Shown: positions 9,469-24,197, counted from the stretch's first letter. The stretch: DNA of 64,000 nucleotides from Dickeya poaceiphila (GCF_007858975.2 NZ_CP042220.2:620001-684000), one strand, 5' to 3'. Numbers and translations: made by a program. Notes: generated by a model not told the origin, from the sequence alone.

Positions 9469-10788
9469 AAAAGGGTATTTGGGCTTTTTTTGCCTCACTT
9501 CTCTTTCATACTCCCGCTCCCGTCTCGGCGGCAGTTTCAGCATCGCGGCATTGCTGTAGAAGTGCTTCAGGTGTCCCGGCACTGCTCCCGGTGAGGACCA
9601 TGGCAGCCCGATTAACAGCCGCATGATTTCTGCCACCGAACCGCTGAAGCTCAGCTGATACGGCAGATAATCTCCTTTCAGGCTGAACGCCATTTTCACC
9701 ATCTGATACCGCACCAGGTTGTATGTCAGCAGTATCCCCCACAGCTCCTGTCTCACCATCTCCGGTAATTTACTTCTCAGCGTCCAGCGGTTGCCGCACA
9801 GGAACTGCTTCGCCTCACGATACCCCAGTTCGATTTCCCACCGGTGTTTGTAGAGTTCTGCTATGTCTGCCGCCGGGTAACGCATCGCGTCCGTCATCGA
9901 TGTGACAACCTGACGTTCCACACCGTTAACCTTCCTGCTGATTAACCGGACAGTGAGCTCATCCGGCAGACCTTCCCACTGTTTTCTTGCCTGTGGCGAG
10001 GTCTTCAGCGTTATCAGTTCATCCTGCCTGCCCAGTCTGCGTATCACCTCATACTGCGTGCCCTTTTTCAGCGGCAACAACCAGTGGCGGTTCTCACCTG
10101 CCCTGTGCCAGTCATGCAGCAGGCCTGTTGACCAGAAGCCCCTGTCGAACAACGTCACGCTATTATCCGGTGCCTGCTTTGCCAGTCCTGCCGCCAGCCG
10201 CATCTCATTAACGTCATACCGGCCCATCACGCTGGCGCGCAGCAGGTGACTGCTCAGTTCCATCAGACACACCATGCGGACCTGCGGGAAGCCTTTTTCA
10301 CCGTACTGATTTTCCGCTTTCGCGAAGGCAGCGGCATTTTCCGGTGTGTCGGGCGTTCGCCAGACCACGCCATCAACGGCGTTCAGCGTCAGCCCGTTCC
10401 AGAGCGGATGCCGGGATTCTTCATGCCAGTGCTGTTGTGTCAGTTCGAACAGCACTCTAATGGCATCCTCACCCAGCGTTTTGCGGCGGGCAATGACGGA
10501 GCTGGGTGCGGTAAAAGGTCTGCCAGTCCGGTCAGCGATGTCCATCAGATTGACGATATGGGACACAGGCTTGTTGTTGAAAATAGCCATACCTATAACC
10601 AGCCAGACCATGGATTCGAGGGGAAGCTTACGCTTACGTAGCGTCACGGTATCCGTGAGGGTAAAGGCCTGCTGAATAAGGTCGGGGGAAAGGAGGTCGG
10701 CAAGACTCTGAACTTCATCGGGAGCGGTAAGATTGATAATGCCGAGGGCCTGTGAAAGTTCCATTAAAAAGGGTCCATGTGAAGACAT
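9442..10788 (-). CDS. IS4-family DDE transposase
   Basis: Cut-and-paste transposase of 448 residues. The catalytic triad is D139 (NAVDG), D215 (TLFDRGF) and E320, the last within the family signature Y-2-R-3-E-6-K (Y313, R316, E320, K327). No frameshift or stop interrupts it. The last codons and the TGA lie inside the left terminal repeat. ATG 10788 is the first start; an in-frame ATG eight codons later (10764) is the alternative. The first start is buried in a strong hairpin (10766-10799), probably to limit expression from read-through transcripts. Confidence 0.95.
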   Translation of the reverse strand: MSSHGPFLMELSQALGIINLTAPDEVQSLADLLSPDLIQQAFTLTDTVTLRKRKLPLESMVWLVIGMAIFNNKPVSHIVNLMDIADRTGRPFTAPSSVIARRKTLGEDAIRVLFELTQQHWHEESRHPLWNGLTLNAVDGVVWRTPDTPENAAAFAKAENQYGEKGFPQVRMVCLMELSSHLLRASVMGRYDVNEMRLAAGLAKQAPDNSVTLFDRGFWSTGLLHDWHRAGENRHWLLPLKKGTQYEVIRRLGRQDELITLKTSPQARKQWEGLPDELTVRLISRKVNGVERQVVTSMTDAMRYPAADIAELYKHRWEIELGYREAKQFLCGNRWTLRSKLPEMVRQELWGILLTYNLVRYQMVKMAFSLKGDYLPYQLSFSGSVAEIMRLLIGLPWSSPGAVPGHLKHFYSNAAMLKLPPRREREYEREVRQKKPKYPFKNNASHLK

Positions 10789-10799
10789 GAACCCTTTTT
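10766..10799 (-). promoter_or_regulatory. Hairpin over the transposase start codon
   Basis: AAAAAGGGT (10766-10774) pairs with ACCCTTTTT (10791-10799), with an inner CATGT/ACATG stem. The ATG at 10788 and its upstream AAGGG lie inside it. By analogy with the inside ends of IS10 and IS50, such a structure would hide the ribosome site in transcripts that enter from outside the element. Confidence 0.6.
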
Positions 10800-10846
10800 A
10801 CATCAGCCACCGGATCGGTCAACCGATCCTTAAACGATCGGCATTA

Positions 10847-10856
10847 GGCCTTGGCC
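10847..10856. repeat. Right copy of the IS4 target-site duplication
   Basis: GGCCTTGGCC, identical to 9423-9432. It is followed by GGTTTTTTT, the other half of the original terminator. Confidence 0.9.
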
Positions 10857-10888
10857 GGTTTTTTTAGCGATTTATCACGTAAACGTGA

Positions 10889-11152
10889 TTACTGCATCGC
10901 GTTGATCTGCGCAGTCAGATTGGATTTATGACGAGCAGCTTTGTTTTTGTGGATCAGACCTTTGCTGGCCTGACGATCCACGATCGGTTGCATGTCATTA
11001 AATGCTTTCTGCGCAGCTTCTTTATCGCCGGTGGCGATGGCCGCATACACTTTCTTGATGAAAGTACGCATCATGGAGCGACGGCTTGCGTTGTGCTTGC
11101 GGCGCTTCTCAGATTGTACGGCGCGTTTCTTAGCTGATTTGATATTAGCCAA
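10889..11152 (-). CDS. rpsT: 30S ribosomal protein S20
   Basis: S20 binds 16S rRNA early in 30S assembly. The 87-residue basic protein ([10 protein letters not shown]..., [16 protein letters not shown]) matches the family throughout. The start is TTG at 11152; the same unusual start in E. coli is needed for S20 autoregulation, so that control is probably kept. The gene is divergent from ribF. Its 3' terminator has been disrupted by the IS4 element, which sits 40 bases downstream with its transposase in the same orientation. Confidence 0.98.
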   Translation of the reverse strand: MANIKSAKKRAVQSEKRRKHNASRRSMMRTFIKKVYAAIATGDKEAAQKAFNDMQPIVDRQASKGLIHKNKAARHKSNLTAQINAMQ

Positions 11153-11548
11153 GGTCCAACTCCCAAATATATTCTATCGAGGACAATTCAAAGGCCGAGG
11201 AATATGCCCTTTTAGCCTTCTTTTGTCAATGGATTTGTGCAAATAAGCGCCGTTTGTACGCCAGCGCTTGTTACGTTGTGATGGCGCGGGATTTTAGCAG
11301 CTTAAGCGTCGGGAATACAGCCTTTCGCGTCATAAATTCACCCTTTGCCGCTGTTGCCGCGTCAACCGTTTGATTGCGGGTTAAAAGCTATGTATCCGGC
11401 GATGCGCCTGAGTTCTGGAATATGAAAAATTCTCATCGAAGCGGGGCGGCGAAATACGCCGGACTGGCAACAAAAGGCATGAATCGCGGGTTAACCTTGG
11501 TCGCTGTACAAGGTATAATCCGCCGATTTCCACTGTTTTGAGCCAGTT
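11153..11548. other. Divergent rpsT/ribF control region
   Basis: 396 bases. It should hold the rpsT promoters at the left and the ribF promoter at the right (11491-11519). No small gene equivalent to E. coli yaaY is evident. Confidence 0.55.
11491..11519 (+). promoter_or_regulatory. Probable sigma70 promoter of ribF-ileS
   Basis: A perfect TATAAT (11514-11519) stands 17 bases after TTAACC (11491-11496), a weak -35. It lies 30 bases before the ribF ATG. Confidence 0.5.
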
Positions 11549-12490
11549 ATGCAGCTAATCCGCGGTATACACAATCTCCAGACCTGCCATTATGGCTGTG
11601 TGCTAACTATTGGTAACTTTGACGGTGTCCACCGTGGGCATCAGGCATTGCTTGAGCGTCTGAAGCAGGAAGGGCAGGCACGCGGGTTGCCGGTGATGGT
11701 GATGATTTTCGAGCCTCAGCCGCTGGAATTGTTTGCTGCGGAAAAGGCGCCAGCGCGGCTGACCCGATTGCGCGACAAGGTGAAATACCTGGCACAGGCT
11801 GGTGTGGATTACCTGTTATGCGTAACGTTTGATACCAGTTTTGCCGCTAATCATGCCAATACCTTTATTTCCAACCTGTTGGTGGAAAAGCTAGGGGTGA
11901 AATTTCTGGTGGTGGGGGATGACTTCCACTTCGGGGCTGGCCGCGAGGGGGATTTCCTGTTATTACAGAAAGCCGGTGCCGAGCTGGGTTTCGAGGTGAT
12001 CAGCACCACGACTTTTTGCAGCAGCGGCAAGCGGGTAAGTAGCACTGCTGTGCGCGAAGCGCTGGCGCAGGACAATCTGGCACTGGCGCAGGAACTACTG
12101 GGTCACCCGTTCAGTATCTCTGGCCGGGTGGTGCACGGCAATGAGCTGGGGCGCACCATCGGTTTTCCAACGGCTAATTTGCCTCTTAAACGCCAGGTCT
12201 CGCCGGTCAGCGGCGTGTATGCGGTTCAGGTGCACGGGCTTGGCGACGTGCCGTTGCCTGGCGTGGCCAACATCGGCACTCGTCCTACTGTGACGGGGGA
12301 CAAACGCCAACAACTGGAAGTGCATTTACTGGATATAACACTGGATCTGTATGGCCGACATATAGATGTGGTGATGTGTAAAAAATTACGTAGTGAGCAG
12401 CGGTTTGCTTCGCTGGATGCGCTAAAGCAGCAGATCGCCAACGATGTGGTGGCCGCCCGTGAGTTCTTCGGGTTGAAGGCACCGGTTTAA
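11549..12490 (+). CDS. ribF: Bifunctional riboflavin kinase / FAD synthetase RibF
   Basis: RibF phosphorylates riboflavin to FMN and adenylylates FMN to FAD. The N-terminal nucleotidyltransferase domain opens with [16 protein letters not shown] (HRGH, about residues 21-36) and holds SSTAVREAL, the ISSTxIR-like motif. The C-terminal kinase domain has GxxxGFPTANL ([11 protein letters not shown]). The length of 313 residues equals E. coli RibF. It heads the run ribF-ileS-lspA-fkpB-ispH; ileS follows after 34 bases. Confidence 0.98.
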   Translation: MQLIRGIHNLQTCHYGCVLTIGNFDGVHRGHQALLERLKQEGQARGLPVMVMIFEPQPLELFAAEKAPARLTRLRDKVKYLAQAGVDYLLCVTFDTSFAANHANTFISNLLVEKLGVKFLVVGDDFHFGAGREGDFLLLQKAGAELGFEVISTTTFCSSGKRVSSTAVREALAQDNLALAQELLGHPFSISGRVVHGNELGRTIGFPTANLPLKRQVSPVSGVYAVQVHGLGDVPLPGVANIGTRPTVTGDKRQQLEVHLLDITLDLYGRHIDVVMCKKLRSEQRFASLDALKQQIANDVVAAREFFGLKAPV

Positions 12491-12524
12491 TTTTTCTCTA
12501 GCCAAAAACGAAATCGAGAATCGA

Positions 12525-15350
12525 ATGAGTGACTATAAAACTACCCTGAATTTGCCGGAAACAGGGTTCCCGATGCGTGGCGATTTGGCCAAACGCGAAC
12601 CTGACATGCTGAAACGTTGGTATGAGCAGGATCTGTACGGGATTATTCGTGGCGCCAAGAAGGGTAAAAAAACCTTTATCCTTCACGACGGCCCGCCGTA
12701 TGCAAACGGCAATATTCACATTGGTCACTCGGTTAACAAGATTCTCAAAGACATTATCATCAAGTCCAAAGGGTTATCCGGCTATGACTCGCCATATGTG
12801 CCGGGTTGGGACTGTCACGGTCTGCCGATTGAACTGAAAGTAGAACAACTGGTCGGCAAACCAGGTGAGAAGGTGAGCGCCGCGCAGTTCCGCGAAGAGT
12901 GCCGCAAATATGCCGCTGAGCAGGTTGCCGGGCAGAAGAAAGATTTTATCCGCCTGGGTGTGCTGGGCGATTGGGATCGTCCGTACCTGACGATGGATTT
13001 CAAAACCGAAGCCAACATCATTCGTGCGCTGGGCCGCATTATCGAAAATGGGCACCTGCACAAGGGCGCTAAGCCGGTGCACTGGTGTGCTGACTGTGGT
13101 TCTGCACTGGCGGAAGCGGAAGTCGAGTATTACGACAGAACCTCCCCGGCGATTGATGTCGCGTTCAAGGCGGTTGACCGTGCCGCCGTGTTGGCAAAAT
13201 TCGGCCTGACTGACGATGCGGTAAATGGCGATGTCGCACTGGTTATCTGGACGACCACCCCGTGGACGTTGCCGGCTAACCGCGCCATTGCCCTGAATGC
13301 CGAGATTGATTACGTGCTGATTCAGGTGGCGGGTAAAGCGATTATCGTTGCCGAAGGACTGGCCGACGCGGTTGCCAAACGCGTTGCCGGAAGTGACGCC
13401 AACGCCTGCTTGGGTCATGCCGTCAAAGGTAGCGATCTGGAATTGCTGCGCTTTCGTCATCCGTTTATGGGGTTCGATGTGCCGGCCATTCTGGGCGATC
13501 ACGTTACGCTGGACGCCGGTACCGGTGCGGTGCATACCGCCGGTGGTCACGGCCCTGACGACTACGTCATCAGCCAGAAATATCAGTTGGAAATCGCTAA
13601 TCCGGTCGGACCGAACGGCTGCTACCTGCCGGGAACCTTCCCAGAGCTGGATGGCTTGTTCGTGTTTAAAGCCAACGACAAGATCGTTGAATTGCTGCGT
13701 GAACGTGGCGCGCTATTGCACCATGAGAAGCTACAACACAGCTACCCGTGCTGCTGGCGCCATAAGTCGCCGATTCTGTTCCGCGCCACACCGCAGTGGT
13801 TCGTGAGTATGGATCAGAACGGCCTGCGCCAACAGTCGCTGTCAGAAATCAAAGGTGTGCAGTGGATCCCGGATTGGGGCCAGGCACGCATTGAGTCGAT
13901 GGTGGCGAACCGCCCTGACTGGTGTATTTCTCGTCAGCGTACCTGGGGCGTGCCGATGTCGTTGTTCGTGCATAAAGAAACGCAAGCACTGCATCCACGT
14001 ACGACCGAGCTGATTGAAGCGGTAGCGCAACGTGTCGAACAGGACGGCATTCAGGCGTGGTGGGATCTGAACCCCGCTGATTTGCTGGGTGCACAAGCCG
14101 CCGATTATGAAAAAGTGCCAGATACGCTGGATGTATGGTTCGATTCCGGATCAACCCACGCTTCGGTGGTGGATGTGCGCCCGGAATTCAGCGGCCACGC
14201 GGCAGATATGTATCTGGAAGGTTCCGACCAGCATCGCGGCTGGTTCATGTCTTCGCTGATGATTTCTACCGCCATCAAGGGTAAAGCGCCGTACCGTCAG
14301 GTACTGACCCACGGCTTCACCGTGGATGGTCAGGGTCGCAAGATGTCGAAATCCATCGGCAACACCGTCAGCCCGCAGGACGTGATGGATAAACTGGGTG
14401 CGGATATTCTGCGCTTGTGGATCGGCTCGACTGATTACTCCGGCGAGATAGCGGTATCTGATGAGATCCTCAAACGTTCCGCTGATGCCTATCGCCGTAT
14501 CCGCAACACCGCGCGTTTCCTGCTGGCTAACCTGAATGGTTTTGATCCGGCGCTGCACAGCGTAAAACCAGAAGACATGGTGGTGCTGGATCGTTGGGCG
14601 GTAGGCTGCGCCAAAGCGGCACAGGATGAAATCGTCGAGGCTTACGAGAGCTACGATTTCCACCGTGTGGTGCAGCGTCTGATGCAGTTCTGTTCTATTG
14701 AGATGGGTTCGTTTTATCTCGATATCATCAAGGACCGTCAGTACACCGCGAAACACGACAGTGTGGCGCGCCGCAGCTGTCAGACCGCGCTGTTCCATAT
14801 CGCTGAAGCGCTGGTGCGGTGGATGGCGCCGATCATGTCGTTTACCGCCGATGAAATCTGGGGGTATCTGCCGGGTAAACGAGCGCAGTTTGTGTTTACC
14901 GAAGAGTGGTATGACGGTTTATTCGGGCTGGCTGACAGCGAGCCGATGAACGATGCCTTCTGGGCGGACATGCTGAACGTGCGCAGTGAAGTCAACAAGG
15001 TGATCGAGCAGGCGCGTAACGACAAACGCATCGGTGGTTCACTGGAAGCGGCGGTGACATTGTATGCTGATGACACGCTGTTTGCGCCGCTTAACAGCCT
15101 GCAAGGTGAGCTACATTTCGCCTTGTTAACCTCCAAAGCACGGCTGGAACGTTACGAAAATGCGCCGGTGGATGCTCAGCAGAGTGAATTACCGGGTCTG
15201 AAAGTTGTCCTTAGTAAGGCCGACGGTGAAAAATGTCCGCGTTGTTGGCACTATGAAACGGATATTGGCAGTGATGCTGCGCATCCGGATGTATGCGGTC
15301 GCTGTGCGACCAATGTTGGCGGCAATGGCGAAGAGCGTAAATTTGTCTGA
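12525..15350 (+). CDS. ileS: Isoleucyl-tRNA synthetase
   Basis: Class Ia synthetase that charges tRNA-Ile and edits misactivated valine. The ATP site motifs are present: the HIGH motif in [12 protein letters not shown] (about residues 60-71) and KMSKS in [10 protein letters not shown] (about 605). The CP1 editing domain contains [13 protein letters not shown]. The C-terminus carries the zinc-binding pair CPRCWHYE and CGRC required in E. coli. The length of 941 residues compares with 938. Its TGA overlaps the lspA ATG by one base (TGATG), indicating translational coupling. Confidence 0.99.
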   Translation: MSDYKTTLNLPETGFPMRGDLAKREPDMLKRWYEQDLYGIIRGAKKGKKTFILHDGPPYANGNIHIGHSVNKILKDIIIKSKGLSGYDSPYVPGWDCHGLPIELKVEQLVGKPGEKVSAAQFREECRKYAAEQVAGQKKDFIRLGVLGDWDRPYLTMDFKTEANIIRALGRIIENGHLHKGAKPVHWCADCGSALAEAEVEYYDRTSPAIDVAFKAVDRAAVLAKFGLTDDAVNGDVALVIWTTTPWTLPANRAIALNAEIDYVLIQVAGKAIIVAEGLADAVAKRVAGSDANACLGHAVKGSDLELLRFRHPFMGFDVPAILGDHVTLDAGTGAVHTAGGHGPDDYVISQKYQLEIANPVGPNGCYLPGTFPELDGLFVFKANDKIVELLRERGALLHHEKLQHSYPCCWRHKSPILFRATPQWFVSMDQNGLRQQSLSEIKGVQWIPDWGQARIESMVANRPDWCISRQRTWGVPMSLFVHKETQALHPRTTELIEAVAQRVEQDGIQAWWDLNPADLLGAQAADYEKVPDTLDVWFDSGSTHASVVDVRPEFSGHAADMYLEGSDQHRGWFMSSLMISTAIKGKAPYRQVLTHGFTVDGQGRKMSKSIGNTVSPQDVMDKLGADILRLWIGSTDYSGEIAVSDEILKRSADAYRRIRNTARFLLANLNGFDPALHSVKPEDMVVLDRWAVGCAKAAQDEIVEAYESYDFHRVVQRLMQFCSIEMGSFYLDIIKDRQYTAKHDSVARRSCQTALFHIAEALVRWMAPIMSFTADEIWGYLPGKRAQFVFTEEWYDGLFGLADSEPMNDAFWADMLNVRSEVNKVIEQARNDKRIGGSLEAAVTLYADDTLFAPLNSLQGELHFALLTSKARLERYENAPVDAQQSELPGLKVVLSKADGEKCPRCWHYETDIGSDAAHPDVCGRCATNVGGNGEERKFV

Positions 15351-15856
15351 TGAGTAAATCTACTGGAGCAACGGGTCTGCGCTGGCTGTGGCTGGCTGCA
15401 CTGGTACTGGTGGTCGATCTCGGCAGCAAACAGTGGGTCATGACCCACTTTCAACTGGGCGAATCGTTACAACTGGTGCCGTTCTTCAATTTTACCTACG
15501 CCCATAACTATGGCGCAGCGTTTAGCTTTCTGGCAGATAAAGGCGGCTGGCAGCGCTGGTTATTTGCGGTGATAGCGTTGGTTATTGTTGTCGCGCTGCT
15601 GGCGATGATGCATCGCTCCAGTGCCAGCCAGAAGCTGAACAATATTGCCTATGCGATGATCATTGGTGGTGCCATCGGTAATCTGGCTGATCGACTGGTG
15701 CATGGGTACGTGATCGACTTTCTGGACTTTTATGTCGATAACTGGCACTACCCGACGTTTAATCTGGCGGATAGCGCGATTGTCGTCGGCGCACTGCTGA
15801 TTGTGCTGGAGGGGTTTTTGACTCCTGCGCAAAAAAAGCAGGCGGAAGGTAAATAA
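15350..15856 (+). CDS. lspA: Lipoprotein signal peptidase LspA
   Basis: Inner-membrane aspartyl protease that removes signal peptides from diacylated prolipoproteins. The 168 residues include four hydrophobic segments and the catalytic aspartate motifs [15 protein letters not shown] and [17 protein letters not shown] is the conserved substrate-side motif. It is coupled to ileS by overlap and followed by fkpB after 3 bases. The ileS-lspA pairing is conserved in E. coli. Confidence 0.97.
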   Translation: MSKSTGATGLRWLWLAALVLVVDLGSKQWVMTHFQLGESLQLVPFFNFTYAHNYGAAFSFLADKGGWQRWLFAVIALVIVVALLAMMHRSSASQKLNNIAYAMIIGGAIGNLADRLVHGYVIDFLDFYVDNWHYPTFNLADSAIVVGALLIVLEGFLTPAQKKQAEGK

Positions 15857-15859
15857 CGC

Positions 15860-16318
15860 ATGGCGGAATTCGTGACAAACGGCAGTGAAGTGTTGGTGCA
15901 TTTTACGCTGATGCTGGAAGACGGGTCAGTGGCAGAGGCCACCCGTGAAAGCGGTAAGCCGGCGATGTTCCGGTTGGGGGATGGCAGCCTGTCGGCGGCA
16001 CTGGAGACGCAGTTGCTAGGCTTGCGGGTTGGTGATCGGCGTCAGTTCAGCCTGCCGCCGGAGTCTGCCTTCGGCCCGTCAAATCCGGATCTGATCCAGT
16101 TCTTTTTGCGTCGAGATTTTGTGCAAACCGGGGTGCCTGAAGTGGGCACTATCATGTTGTTCAGCGGTTTGGCCGGCAACGACATGCCGGGCATCATCCG
16201 CGAGGTGGCAGAGGAGTCGGTGACGGTGGATTTCAACCACCCGTTGGCCGGGCACACCATCACGTTTGATGTGGAAGTACTGGAGATTCGTCCCCCTTCT
16301 GACGGAGGCAACGCATGA
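15860..16318 (+). CDS. fkpB: FKBP-type peptidyl-prolyl isomerase FkpB (SlpA)
   Basis: A 152-residue SlyD-like FKBP isomerase. It keeps the short FKBP core with an insert-in-flap domain (the segment around [16 protein letters not shown] and [15 protein letters not shown]). It lacks the metal-binding histidine-rich tail of SlyD. The 3' end overlaps ispH by four bases (ATGA), so the two are coupled. The order lspA-fkpB-ispH is that of E. coli. Confidence 0.95.
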   Translation: MAEFVTNGSEVLVHFTLMLEDGSVAEATRESGKPAMFRLGDGSLSAALETQLLGLRVGDRRQFSLPPESAFGPSNPDLIQFFLRRDFVQTGVPEVGTIMLFSGLAGNDMPGIIREVAEESVTVDFNHPLAGHTITFDVEVLEIRPPSDGGNA

Positions 16319-17265
16319 AAATCCTGCTGGCTAACCCTCGTGGATTCTGTGCTGGTGTTGATCGCGCCATCAGTATTGTCGAGCGAGCGCTGGAAGTGTA
16401 TGGCGCGCCGATTTATGTTCGTCATGAAGTGGTGCATAACCGTTATGTGGTGGATGGATTGCGCGAACGTGGTGCTATCTTTATCGAACAAATCGAAGAC
16501 GTACCGGATGGCGCTATTCTGATTTTTTCTGCCCACGGTGTATCGCAGGCGGTACGAGCGGAGGCCAAAAGCCGGGAACTGACGGTGTTCGATGCTACCT
16601 GTCCGCTGGTGACTAAGGTGCATATGGAAGTGGCGCGTGCCAGCCGCAAGGGAACGGAAGCGATTTTGATCGGCCATGCCGGGCATCCCGAAGTGGAAGG
16701 CACCATGGGGCAGTACAATAATCCGGACGGCGGTATGTATCTGGTGGAAGACCCCGATGATGTCTGGTCGCTGCAGGTAAAAGACGAAGCTAATCTCTGT
16801 TTCATGACTCAGACTACTTTGTCGGTGGATGATACGTCGGCAGTGATAGATGCGCTGCGAGCGCGTTTCCCGCAGATTATCGGGCCGCGTAAGGATGATA
16901 TTTGCTACGCCACTACCAATCGTCAGGAAGCGGTACGGAATCTGGCGGCAGAGGCCAATGTGGTGCTGGTGGTCGGCTCAAAAAATTCGTCCAATTCCAA
17001 TCGCCTGGCTGAGCTGGCGCAGCGTGTCGGTAAACCTTCTTACCTGATTGATTCTGCTGATGATATTCAGGAAACGTGGCTGAAAAATGTAGCGTGTGTC
17101 GGGGTTACCGCAGGTGCTTCCGCGCCGGATGTACTGGTTCAGCAGGTGATTAAACGCCTGCAAAGCATGGGTGGACAGGTCGCCATGGAGATGCTGGGGC
17201 GTGAAGAGAACATCGTGTTTGAAGTGCCGAAAGAACTGCGTGTGGACATTCGTGAGGTGGAATAA
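16315..17265 (+). CDS. ispH: 4-hydroxy-3-methylbut-2-enyl diphosphate reductase IspH
   Basis: Last step of the MEP pathway: reduction of HMBPP to IPP and DMAPP by a [4Fe-4S] enzyme. The three cluster cysteines are in [12 protein letters not shown] (C12), DATCPLV (near residue 96) and [11 protein letters not shown] (near 197). The loop [11 protein letters not shown] and the catalytic E-containing TTNRQEAV are intact. The length of 316 residues equals E. coli. A perfect 12-bp terminator follows at 17292. Confidence 0.98.
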   Translation: MKILLANPRGFCAGVDRAISIVERALEVYGAPIYVRHEVVHNRYVVDGLRERGAIFIEQIEDVPDGAILIFSAHGVSQAVRAEAKSRELTVFDATCPLVTKVHMEVARASRKGTEAILIGHAGHPEVEGTMGQYNNPDGGMYLVEDPDDVWSLQVKDEANLCFMTQTTLSVDDTSAVIDALRARFPQIIGPRKDDICYATTNRQEAVRNLAAEANVVLVVGSKNSSNSNRLAELAQRVGKPSYLIDSADDIQETWLKNVACVGVTAGASAPDVLVQQVIKRLQSMGGQVAMEMLGREENIVFEVPKELRVDIREVE

Positions 17266-17291
17266 CACCTCCGTCTTATCGTGATGAGAAG

Positions 17292-17325
17292 ATGCCAGAC
17301 GATGAAAATCGTCTGGCATTTTTTT
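17292..17325 (+). terminator. Terminator after ispH
   Basis: ATGCCAGACGAT (17292-17303) and ATCGTCTGGCAT (17308-17319) form a perfect 12-bp stem with a GAAA loop and seven T. The stem lies before the rihC ribosome site, which argues against an upstream rihC start. Confidence 0.95.
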
Positions 17326-17336
17326 GGAGAAAACGC

Positions 17337-18254
17337 ATGAACCGAGTTCCGATTATTCTGGATACCGACCCAGGTATTGACGATGCGGTGGCTATCGCCG
17401 CCGCCTTGTTTTCCCCCGAACTGGAACTGAAGCTCATCACCACGGTGGCGGGAAATGTGGCGGTGGAAAAAACCACCCGCAATGCACTGCAACTGCTGCA
17501 TTTTTGGGGAGCGACGGTGCCGGTTGCGCAAGGCGCGGCAACGCCATTGGTGCGTGCGTTGCGTGATGCTGCCTGCGTTCACGGTGAATCGGGGATGGAA
17601 GGTTATGATTTTGTGGCGCATGATCGTGTCGCGCTGGAAAAAACCGCCGTGCAGGCCATGCATGACTGCCTTAGCCGTAGTCCTGAACCAGTCACCCTGG
17701 TGACCATCGGGCCGCTCACCAATATCGCCTTGCTGCTGACGCTCTATCCGCAGTGTAAAAAACAGATTAAACGCCTGGTGATGATGGGCGGTTCATCCGG
17801 GCGCGGTAACTTTACACCGAATGCGGAATTCAATATGGCGATTGACCCGGAAGCGGCGAAGCGCGTATTTGAAAGTGGAATCGATATCGTGATGTGCGGT
17901 CTGGATGTGACCAATAACGCGGTGCTGACGCCGGATTATCTGGTCACATTACCGGAGCTAAACCGCACCGGCGCCATGTTACATGCGTTATTCAGCCACT
18001 ACCGTAGCGGCAGTATGGCGACCGGTTTACGTATGCATGATCTGTGCGCGATTGCTTATCTGGTGAAACCGGCATTGTTTACCCTCAAACACTGCTTTGT
18101 TGCGGTGGAGACTCAGGGTGAATACACCGCAGGCACAACGGTGGTGGATCTCCAGCATCGCCTGAATCGACCGGCTAACGCTCAGGTGGCGTTAGCGCTG
18201 GATGTAGCGGGTTTCCGCGACTGGGTGGCGCAGGTGCTGGCATTAGCACCTTAG
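17337..18254 (+). CDS. rihC: Ribonucleoside hydrolase RihC
   Basis: Cytoplasmic nucleosidase that splits purine and pyrimidine ribonucleosides into base and ribose. The Ca2+/ribose signature DTDPGIDDA is at residues 9-17, and [18 protein letters not shown] is the family's ribose-binding loop. ATG 17337 (behind GGAGA) gives 305 residues, against 304 in E. coli. An in-frame ATG at 17292 would run through the ispH terminator hairpin and is rejected. Position after ispH is conserved. Confidence 0.95.
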   Translation: MNRVPIILDTDPGIDDAVAIAAALFSPELELKLITTVAGNVAVEKTTRNALQLLHFWGATVPVAQGAATPLVRALRDAACVHGESGMEGYDFVAHDRVALEKTAVQAMHDCLSRSPEPVTLVTIGPLTNIALLLTLYPQCKKQIKRLVMMGGSSGRGNFTPNAEFNMAIDPEAAKRVFESGIDIVMCGLDVTNNAVLTPDYLVTLPELNRTGAMLHALFSHYRSGSMATGLRMHDLCAIAYLVKPALFTLKHCFVAVETQGEYTAGTTVVDLQHRLNRPANAQVALALDVAGFRDWVAQVLALAP

Positions 18255-18422
18255 GTTTCTATGGTGTCGCTAATATTACCAGACAACCGTGGCTAACCTC
18301 GTGCAGCGGTCTGGTTATTCTGGCTAAACGATAGCTTTTACTGATATCCCCACGGTTTTGTCGTAAATTTCTAATTATGGGGGTTTTAGGCTGGCAGCCC
18401 CTGGCCGGGCTGGTTAACCTGA

Positions 18423-19283
<861 letters not shown>

Positions 19284-19321
19284 TATGTAGATGTCTGTTT
19301 TTTTATTAATTATTTGATTTT

Positions 19322-19350
19322 AATGGCGCTAAAAATGGCGCCATTTTTTT
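19322..19350 (+). terminator. Terminator after dapB
   Basis: AATGGCGC (19322-19329) pairs with GCGCCATT (19338-19345), followed by seven T. Confidence 0.88.
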
Positions 19351-19736
19351 GTTTGATAAATGATGACTTGGTTGGTGTATTGGTCTGTGTTTTGTATTTT
19401 TCATTGTTATCTTTCTTTTTATCCGTCGTCTGTCGGCTATTTATGATTCAGGGTGGCGATTTTGGCGGGATTTTAATCATTCTTTCATTCATCGTTGCTG
19501 GCAACCGTTTACTTTTCCAAGTTGATGTGTGTTTTTACGGATGTGGCGATGTATTACTTCCTGAAGCCATAAAATAGTAAAAAAAATCCGGTTTGGCTAG
19601 ACAACGGTCAGGGGCATCATTAAAATGCGCGCAATTTGCCAAAAATTTGCCTTACGGGTGGTTTTTGCATTGATTTAGTCCATCAAATCTGAATTAATAT
19701 GCAAATAAAGTGATTCTTTATTCCTTGGAGGGTGTT
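19351..19736 (+). promoter_or_regulatory. carAB control region
   Basis: About 390 bases, AT-rich, with no convincing gene. In E. coli carAB has a pyrimidine/purine-controlled promoter P1 upstream and an arginine-repressed promoter P2 near the gene. Here TAATAT at 19695-19700 is a likely P2 -10, buried in the first ARG box. P1 should lie 60-70 bases further up, around the TTTGCC-rich stretch at 19634-19655. PepA or IHF sites are not assigned. Confidence 0.6.
19688..19726 (+). promoter_or_regulatory. Tandem ARG boxes (ArgR operator) of carAB
   Basis: Box 1 is TGAATTAATATGCA (19690-19703) and box 2 is TGATTCTTTATTCC (19711-19724); with flanking bases each is 18 bp, separated by 3 bp. Both match the consensus TGAATwwwwATTCA at most positions, and the 3-bp spacing is the standard arrangement for an ArgR hexamer. 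Confidence 0.85.
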
Positions 19737-20885
19737 TTGATTAAGTCAGCGCTATTGGTTCTGGAAGACGGAACCCAATTCCACGGTCGGGCCATTGGGG
19801 CAGAGGGAACGGCAGTGGGGGAAGTCGTTTTCAATACGTCAATGACCGGTTATCAAGAAATCCTCACAGACCCTTCCTATTCCCGCCAGATTGTCACTCT
19901 TACTTATCCCCACATTGGTAATGTCGGCGCCAATAAAGCCGATGAAGAATCCCCCGCCGTTCATGCTCAGGGCCTGGTTATTCGTGATTTACCCCTGATT
20001 GCCAGCAACTACCGCAGTGAAGAAAGCCTGTCTGATTACCTTAAACGCAACAACATTGTGGCGATTGCCGATATCGACACCCGCAAACTGACGCGGTTGC
20101 TGCGTGAAAAAGGCGCGCAGAACGGCTGCATCATCGCGGGTGATGTGGTGGATGCGGCGCTGGCGCAGGAAAAAGCCAAAGCTTTCCCCGGCCTGAAAGG
20201 TATGGATCTGGCAAAAGAAGTCACCACCCGTTCCAGCTATAGCTGGCTACAAGGCAGTTGGACGCTGGAAGGTGAACTACCGTCGGCGAAAGAAGAGAGT
20301 GAACTGCCGTACCACGTGGTGGCGTATGATTATGGCGTGAAGCGCAATATCCTGCGTATGCTGGTGGATCGCGGCTGCCGCCTGACGGTGGTCCCGGCGC
20401 AAACCCCCGCGGAAGACGTGCTGAAACTCAATCCGGATGGCATTTTCCTCTCCAATGGTCCTGGCGACCCGGAGCCGTGCGATTATGCCATCAAGGCGAT
20501 CAAAGCCTTCCTGGAAACTGAGATTCCGGTGTTCGGCATTTGTCTGGGCCACCAGTTGCTGGCGCTGGCCAGCGGCGCGAAAACCGTCAAGATGAAATTC
20601 GGTCATCACGGCGGCAACCATCCGGTGAAAGATCTGGACGGCAATCGGGTGATGATCACCGCACAAAACCACGGGTTTGCGGTAGATGAGACGTCGCTGC
20701 CTGCCACGTTGCGCGCAACGCATAAATCGCTGTTCGACGGTTCGCTGCAGGGTATTCACCGCACCGATAAAGCGGCGTTCAGCTTCCAGGGGCACCCTGA
20801 AGCCAGCCCCGGTCCGCATGATGCCGCGCCGTTGTTCGATCATTTCATCGAGCTGATTGAGTCTTACCGTAGTCATACCAAATAA
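19737..20885 (+). CDS. carA: Carbamoyl-phosphate synthase small subunit
   Basis: Glutaminase subunit that hydrolyses glutamine and channels ammonia to CarB for arginine and pyrimidine synthesis. The class I amidotransferase nucleophile is in [13 protein letters not shown] (near residue 269) and the His/Glu pair in [10 protein letters not shown]. The start is TTG at 19737, behind TTGGAGGGTG; E. coli carA also uses TTG and this gives 382 residues, the E. coli length. The in-frame ATG at 19710 lies inside the operator and is rejected. carB follows after 87 bases. Confidence 0.97.
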   Translation: MIKSALLVLEDGTQFHGRAIGAEGTAVGEVVFNTSMTGYQEILTDPSYSRQIVTLTYPHIGNVGANKADEESPAVHAQGLVIRDLPLIASNYRSEESLSDYLKRNNIVAIADIDTRKLTRLLREKGAQNGCIIAGDVVDAALAQEKAKAFPGLKGMDLAKEVTTRSSYSWLQGSWTLEGELPSAKEESELPYHVVAYDYGVKRNILRMLVDRGCRLTVVPAQTPAEDVLKLNPDGIFLSNGPGDPEPCDYAIKAIKAFLETEIPVFGICLGHQLLALASGAKTVKMKFGHHGGNHPVKDLDGNRVMITAQNHGFAVDETSLPATLRATHKSLFDGSLQGIHRTDKAAFSFQGHPEASPGPHDAAPLFDHFIELIESYRSHTK

Positions 20886-20972
20886 TCAGAATCCGTTTAG
20901 TCACGCTGCGATAAAAGAACAGGGCGAAAACGCCGGCGCGGCGGTGAGTAAACGGGTTCGCTGGAGCGAAAA

Positions 20973-24197
<3,225 letters not shown>

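Larger units (their letters stand above)
9433..10846 (-). mobile_element. Complete IS4-family insertion sequence, 1414 bp
   Basis: The element is bounded by imperfect inverted repeats TAATGCC...TTAAGG (left 9433-9451; right, reverse-complement, 10828-10846) matching at 15 of 19 positions. It is flanked by the 10-bp duplication GGCCTTGGCC. The length is close to IS4 itself (about 1.4 kb). It holds one intact transposase gene on the minus strand, so it is probably still active. Rejoining the flanks restores the palindrome AAAAAAACCGGCC-TT-GGCCGGTTTTTTT, which identifies the target as the bidirectional nhaR/rpsT terminator. Confidence 0.95.

Noticed and set aside
17292..17336. Upstream start of rihC at 17292
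   Set aside because: The extra 15 codons coincide with the ispH terminator hairpin; ATG 17337 has a ribosome site and gives the E. coli length.
19314..19577. 87-codon frame between dapB and carA
   Set aside because: It begins in the dapB terminator, has no ribosome site, and its hydrophobic reading comes from AT-rich control DNA.
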